Shown piece after piece: positions 60,461 to 64,000 of a DNA stretch of 64,000 nucleotides (position 1 is its first letter; every line of letters starts with the position of its first letter). Below the pieces are notes generated by a model, which was not told where the DNA came from, did no database searches, and was given only the letters and a program-made list of their open reading frames with translations. The position numbers were made by a program, and so were the translations under genes. The stretch comes from Leptospiraceae bacterium. GTDB taxonomy: Bacteria > Spirochaetota > Leptospiria > Leptospirales > Leptospiraceae. The stretch covers positions 404,501 through 468,500 of the forward strand of contig JACKPC010000003.1 in NCBI GenBank assembly GCA_024233835.1, given 5' to 3'.

Positions 60461-61930
60461 TTGAGAAATATCTTTAAAGATCTGGAATTAAAAAGAAATT
60501 TTGAAAAATGGCTTCTGAAGATGGAAAAGAGAGATTTTTCTATTGATCTGGAAGAGGCCAGAAAACGATTTAAGAAATTTTCCTTATTTAATTCCTTCAG
60601 CCGTTTTATTACGGATTTTACTGCTATTCTCAGGTTAATAGGACGTTCTTCAACTTCTATTAATCAGAATATGAAAGAAATTCTTCAATTTTCCAGTTCC
60701 TTGAAGGAAGAAGCGGATAGTATCCATAAAATAACGGATGATTTTAAAAAGAGTATCGAGAATCTACATTTGGAATTTCAAAATTTGGCTTCTGAAATAG
60801 GAGAAATCCATTATCAGACTAAAAATATGGTGCATAATAATACCGGGATCATGCAATCCTCAAAAGAAATACACGAAAAGGTGAAAAATGGAGTTGAGGT
60901 AATGTCAAACGGTGTTTATCTCATGGGGGAACTAACCGAGCAGAATCGAGAACTCCAAAAAACCATTAAAGAACTCTGGGATAATTATGGTTCTATCAGC
61001 AAAGTAGCTGAAGAATTAGTGAAACTTGCCCAACGCACCGAATTAATTGCTTTGAATGCAGAAATCGAATCTTCCCACGCCGGAGAAGAGGGGAGCGGCT
61101 TTGCAATAGTTGCGAGAGAGATGGGGAATCTTTCCAGAAGAAATATGGAAGTAGCCAGGATTATCGCCAAATCAGCTAAGGGGATGAAAGAACAGGCCAA
61201 GCTATCAGAGTTAAACGTGGAGTCTTCGGTAGAGTTTGCCTTAGGAGCTGAAAATGAAATTAATATCGCTAATAAAAATTATAAGGAGATAGATGCAGCC
61301 ATTGGAAATGTGATTAATGACTCAAGTGAATTTTCCATTTCTTTAAAGAACCTGGAAATTAGTATAACCATGATGAATGAACTGGTGAAAGATACAAAAG
61401 AGATGATACAACGTTTTATTAATCGCTCCAAGGATGTTTTCTCTTCTCTTGATTCCCAGGAAGAATGTATTCAAAATATCAACTCTGTTGTTTCTTCTAC
61501 TTTTGATGTGAGTAGGATTTTAAATTCATTGGTTTCCCAGTTTAATATTCCAAATTTTAAAAATTCTAGCCAGAAGCAGATCTTTTTCGAGACAGTTTTG
61601 GAGAAAGCATTAAATGCAAGAGGTCTGGTTGTAATGGCTGTTTTTTCTGATGATGCTTTATTTACAAAAGTTTCTTATAATAAATTAAAAGAACTTGAAA
61701 TGGATATGCAAAACTACCTTGAGGTTCCGGAAAACATAGACTTGATTAAAAAAGAGCAACTGGATCTTGAGAAGTTCTTACAATACTGGAAAGCATTTCT
61801 GATGCATTGCGAAGAGTCTTTGCAACTTTCCCTTCAGGGGGAAAAGAATAAGAGTAGAGAGTTATATAATCAAAAAGCCCGTAAGAAAATTAAGGAAATC
61901 TTAGACATCTTATTGGCCAGTATATCCTGA
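60461..61930 (+). CDS. Soluble methyl-accepting chemotaxis protein-like signal transducer
   Basis: The 489-residue protein has no TM segment. Long coiled-coil helices flank the conserved MCP hairpin TELIALNAEIESSHAGEEGSGFAIVAREMGNLS in the middle (about 190-225). A C-terminal helical domain with EHC-like MHCEESLQL, resembling a CZB-type sensor, follows. It probably signals to CheA/CheW as a cytoplasmic receptor. The start is TTG with GAAGGA upstream. Chemotaxis partner genes are not in this window. Confidence 0.82.
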   Translation: MRNIFKDLELKRNFEKWLLKMEKRDFSIDLEEARKRFKKFSLFNSFSRFITDFTAILRLIGRSSTSINQNMKEILQFSSSLKEEADSIHKITDDFKKSIENLHLEFQNLASEIGEIHYQTKNMVHNNTGIMQSSKEIHEKVKNGVEVMSNGVYLMGELTEQNRELQKTIKELWDNYGSISKVAEELVKLAQRTELIALNAEIESSHAGEEGSGFAIVAREMGNLSRRNMEVARIIAKSAKGMKEQAKLSELNVESSVEFALGAENEINIANKNYKEIDAAIGNVINDSSEFSISLKNLEISITMMNELVKDTKEMIQRFINRSKDVFSSLDSQEECIQNINSVVSSTFDVSRILNSLVSQFNIPNFKNSSQKQIFFETVLEKALNARGLVVMAVFSDDALFTKVSYNKLKELEMDMQNYLEVPENIDLIKKEQLDLEKFLQYWKAFLMHCEESLQLSLQGEKNKSRELYNQKARKKIKEILDILLASIS

Positions 61931-62006
61931 GATAAAGGATATTAACCATGAAGAGCTCGACAGTACTTGTATGCTTTATTTGCTGGACCTATTATTAACA
62001 ATATAA

Positions 62007-64000
62007 ATGAATTACCATTTAACAGAATTATTTGATATAGAAGAGTTAAGAGAACTTTGCGAAAGTTATACGGAAATTAATGGAACAACAACAGCTATTC
62101 TTGATTTAGAAGGGAATATATATGTTGCATGCGGCTGGCAACCTTCATGTACTCAGTTTCACCGTATCAATCAAAATACGAGTATAAGATGCAAAGAAAG
62201 CGATACCAACCTTGCTGGACAAATTAAAGAAGGAAATAAATATAACTTTTATAAATGTAAAAATGGATTAAATGATATTGCCATGCCTATAATTGTTGGA
62301 GACAGGCATGTTGGTAATTTCTTTACAGGACAATTCTTAACTGAAGAACCTGATATTGAATATTTCAGGAAGCAAGCAAACGAGTTTGGATTTGATGAGA
62401 AGACATATCTCGAAGCAATTAATAATGTACCTATTTTCACTGAAGTGCAAATAAAAAAATCAATTACTTTTTTAGTGAAATTAGTAGAAACAATTGGAAA
62501 TATAGGAATAAAAAATATTCAGATTCTAGAAAAAGCCGGAGAATTAGAAAAAACTAAAGAAACAACAGAAATAAATAATAGAATCAATGAAGCAAGATTA
62601 AATCTAATTCAATTCTCGGAAAACCACACAATCGATGAAATCCTCGAAGAAACACTTAATATTGCAGAAATTATTAGTGAGAGTAAAGTAGGCTTTTTTC
62701 ATTTTATAGAAGAAGGCCAGATGAATATAGAGTTACAAAACTGGTCAACAGCTACAAAAAAGAATTATTGTAATGCACAGGGTAAGAGTTCTCATTATCC
62801 AATTGATAAAACCGGTGCTTGGGTAGATTGTTTTTATGAGCGTAAACCGGTCATAAATAATAATTATAATGCATTAACTCACAAAAAAGGCTTACCCGAA
62901 CACCCTTCACTAATCAGAGAATTAACTATTCCAATTATTTATAATGATAATGTAAAAGCTATCTTTGGAGTAGGTAATAAAGAAACTGATTATACTGAAA
63001 ACGATATTGAAAATATTTCTCTATTGGCATATTTGGCTATGGAAATCATTGAAAAGAAAAAAATAAATGATACCCTATTTATTGCCAAAGAAAGAGCCGA
63101 AGAGAGAGAATTTTTATTACTGGAATCGCAAAAAATTGCGAGAGTAGGTTCGTATGTGTTGGATATAAACACTGGAACATGGACATCATCAGAAACACTT
63201 AATGAATTATTTGGGATAGACAATGACTATGATAAATCAATTGAAGGTTGGTTAAAAATTGTTCATCCGGCGGACCGAGAAATAATGAAAAATTATTTAA
63301 ATGATAATGTTATTGCTAAAGGTGAGAACTTTGAAAAAGAATATAGAATTATCCGAATAAATGACAGACGGGAACGTTGGGTGAAAGGATTTGGAAAAAT
63401 TCGTTATAATAAACAGGGTAAATTGGTTGGTATGATTGGTGTAATACAAGATATAACCAAGAGAAAAAAAAATGAAAATAAAATTTTGGAAAACGAGAAA
63501 CGCTATACCTCATTATTTAACGAAATGATTAATGGTTTTGCCTATCATAAAATTATTTGTGATGAACAGGGAAGCCCCTGTAATTATATCTTTTTAAGTG
63601 CTAACCCTGCATTCGAAAGACTTACGGGATTAAAAGCCAAAGATATTATTGGAAAATCTATATACGAAATTATACCGGAGAATGATAAATACTGGGTTGA
63701 AATCTATGGAAAAGTTGCATTAACAGGCGAAAGTATTAAATTTCAAAATTATGCTTCCGCACTCAATAAGCATTTTAGTGTGACAGCATATTGTCCTGAA
63801 ATTGGTTATTTTGCAACAATTTTTGAAGATGTTACCGAGAAAATTAATTATGAAAGAGAGTTGCAATTGCTGAATAAAGATTTTGTAACGTTTCTTGAAA
63901 ATACTCAAGATTTTATCTATTATAAAGATAAAGAAAGCCGTTTTCGTTTTTGTAGTCAAACCTTAGCAAATATAACTTTTCATAAAAGTTGGCGTGATAT
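62007..64000 (+). CDS. PocR-GAF-PAS sensor protein (N-terminal part, cut by window edge)
   Basis: The frame starts at ATG 62007 and stays open to the window end (664 codons). It has a PocR sensory domain (about 5-165; ACGWQPSCTQFHRIN, FYKCKNGLNDIAMPII), then a GAF domain (about 205-350), then PAS domains starting near 375, 498 and 628 (QDITKRKKNE, FEDVTEKINYE as PAC ends). A kinase or cyclase output domain probably lies beyond the edge. Base composition is more AT-rich than the genes before it, hinting at a different origin. Confidence 0.85.
   Translation, partial: MNYHLTELFDIEELRELCESYTEINGTTTAILDLEGNIYVACGWQPSCTQFHRINQNTSIRCKESDTNLAGQIKEGNKYNFYKCKNGLNDIAMPIIVGDRHVGNFFTGQFLTEEPDIEYFRKQANEFGFDEKTYLEAINNVPIFTEVQIKKSITFLVKLVETIGNIGIKNIQILEKAGELEKTKETTEINNRINEARLNLIQFSENHTIDEILEETLNIAEIISESKVGFFHFIEEGQMNIELQNWSTATKKNYCNAQGKSSHYPIDKTGAWVDCFYERKPVINNNYNALTHKKGLPEHPSLIRELTIPIIYNDNVKAIFGVGNKETDYTENDIENISLLAYLAMEIIEKKKINDTLFIAKERAEEREFLLLESQKIARVGSYVLDINTGTWTSSETLNELFGIDNDYDKSIEGWLKIVHPADREIMKNYLNDNVIAKGENFEKEYRIIRINDRRERWVKGFGKIRYNKQGKLVGMIGVIQDITKRKKNENKILENEKRYTSLFNEMINGFAYHKIICDEQGSPCNYIFLSANPAFERLTGLKAKDIIGKSIYEIIPENDKYWVEIYGKVALTGESIKFQNYASALNKHFSVTAYCPEIGYFATIFEDVTEKINYERELQLLNKDFVTFLENTQDFIYYKDKESRFRFCSQTLANITFHKSWRD

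Noticed and set aside
61931..62006. A short ATG frame (MKSSTVLVCF) between the chemoreceptor and the PocR sensor
   Set aside because: It is only about 16 codons with no ribosome-binding site and no sign of a conserved peptide.

Overview
The window reads as a low-GC, gene-dense chromosomal segment of a Leptospira-like spirochaete. That assignment is inference, with no rRNA or marker gene to prove it. It rests on the many lipoproteins with relaxed lipoboxes, the 7TMR-DISM/SpoIIE phosphatase, the MORN proteins, frequent TTG/GTG starts and the AT-rich coding style. I saw no tRNA, rRNA, CRISPR array, phage or classical transposase-type IS in the 64 kb.

Layout. 0-7.4 kb (mostly minus strand): surE (cut by the window edge), an M48 lipoprotein protease, a membrane SpoIIE-type phosphatase divergent from an RsbW-like ATPase, a DUF2797 protein, a NamZ-like (DUF1343) lipoprotein and a REC-HATPase protein. 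7.5-18.3 kb: two MORN proteins, an RND transporter broken by one in-frame TAG, an RNA methyltransferase, a NAGS-like acetyltransferase, a DCC-family oxidoreductase, a haem-oxygenase-fold enzyme, an ATE-like aminoacyl transferase, two envelope proteins and a Nif3-like protein. 18.3-27.9 kb: an alpha-2-macroglobulin with its thioester motif, penicillin-binding protein 1C and a membrane alkaline-phosphatase-superfamily enzyme, forming a cell-envelope operon. 27.9-32.5 kb: a zinc/manganese uptake locus (znuC-znuA-porin-lipoprotein on minus, znuB divergent on plus) around a candidate Zur operator.

32.5-41.2 kb is the accessory part. An AraC-type regulator plus acyl-CoA synthetase module lies between two exact 46-bp direct repeats. 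Next comes a DUF4091 lipoprotein. After it are two consecutive units that share the same 50-bp start and 107-bp end but carry different genes: a Schlafen-AlbA/ATPase protein in one and a MntA/HepT (MNT-HEPN) toxin-antitoxin pair in the other. 41.2-48.7 kb: a REC-only regulator convergent with a periplasmic-sensor HisKA_2 kinase, a papain-like lipoprotein protease, small lipoproteins, and an exported HAD phosphatase followed by an organophosphate transporter. 48.7-52.5 kb: a MazG-like pyrophosphohydrolase and the pyruvate dehydrogenase genes pdhA-pdhB-pdhC. 52.5-54.9 kb: structured intergenic DNA, a small deaminase-fold gene overlapping a DUF416 gene (toxin/immunity-like), and an Rpn-family nuclease. 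54.9-60.1 kb: metB-like and cysK genes separated by an intrinsic terminator, a Gfo/Idh oxidoreductase, a bacterial CULT (cereblon-like) domain protein and a Cys-rich lipoprotein. 60.4-64 kb: a soluble chemoreceptor-like protein and a PocR-GAF-PAS sensor that runs off the window.

The strongest leads are the twin exchangeable cassette units (38.46-41.17 kb), the deaminase/DUF416 pair (53.3-53.7 kb), the CULT protein with all three pocket tryptophans (58.8 kb), the 46-bp-flanked regulator/acyl-CoA synthetase module, and a family of short palindromes between genes.
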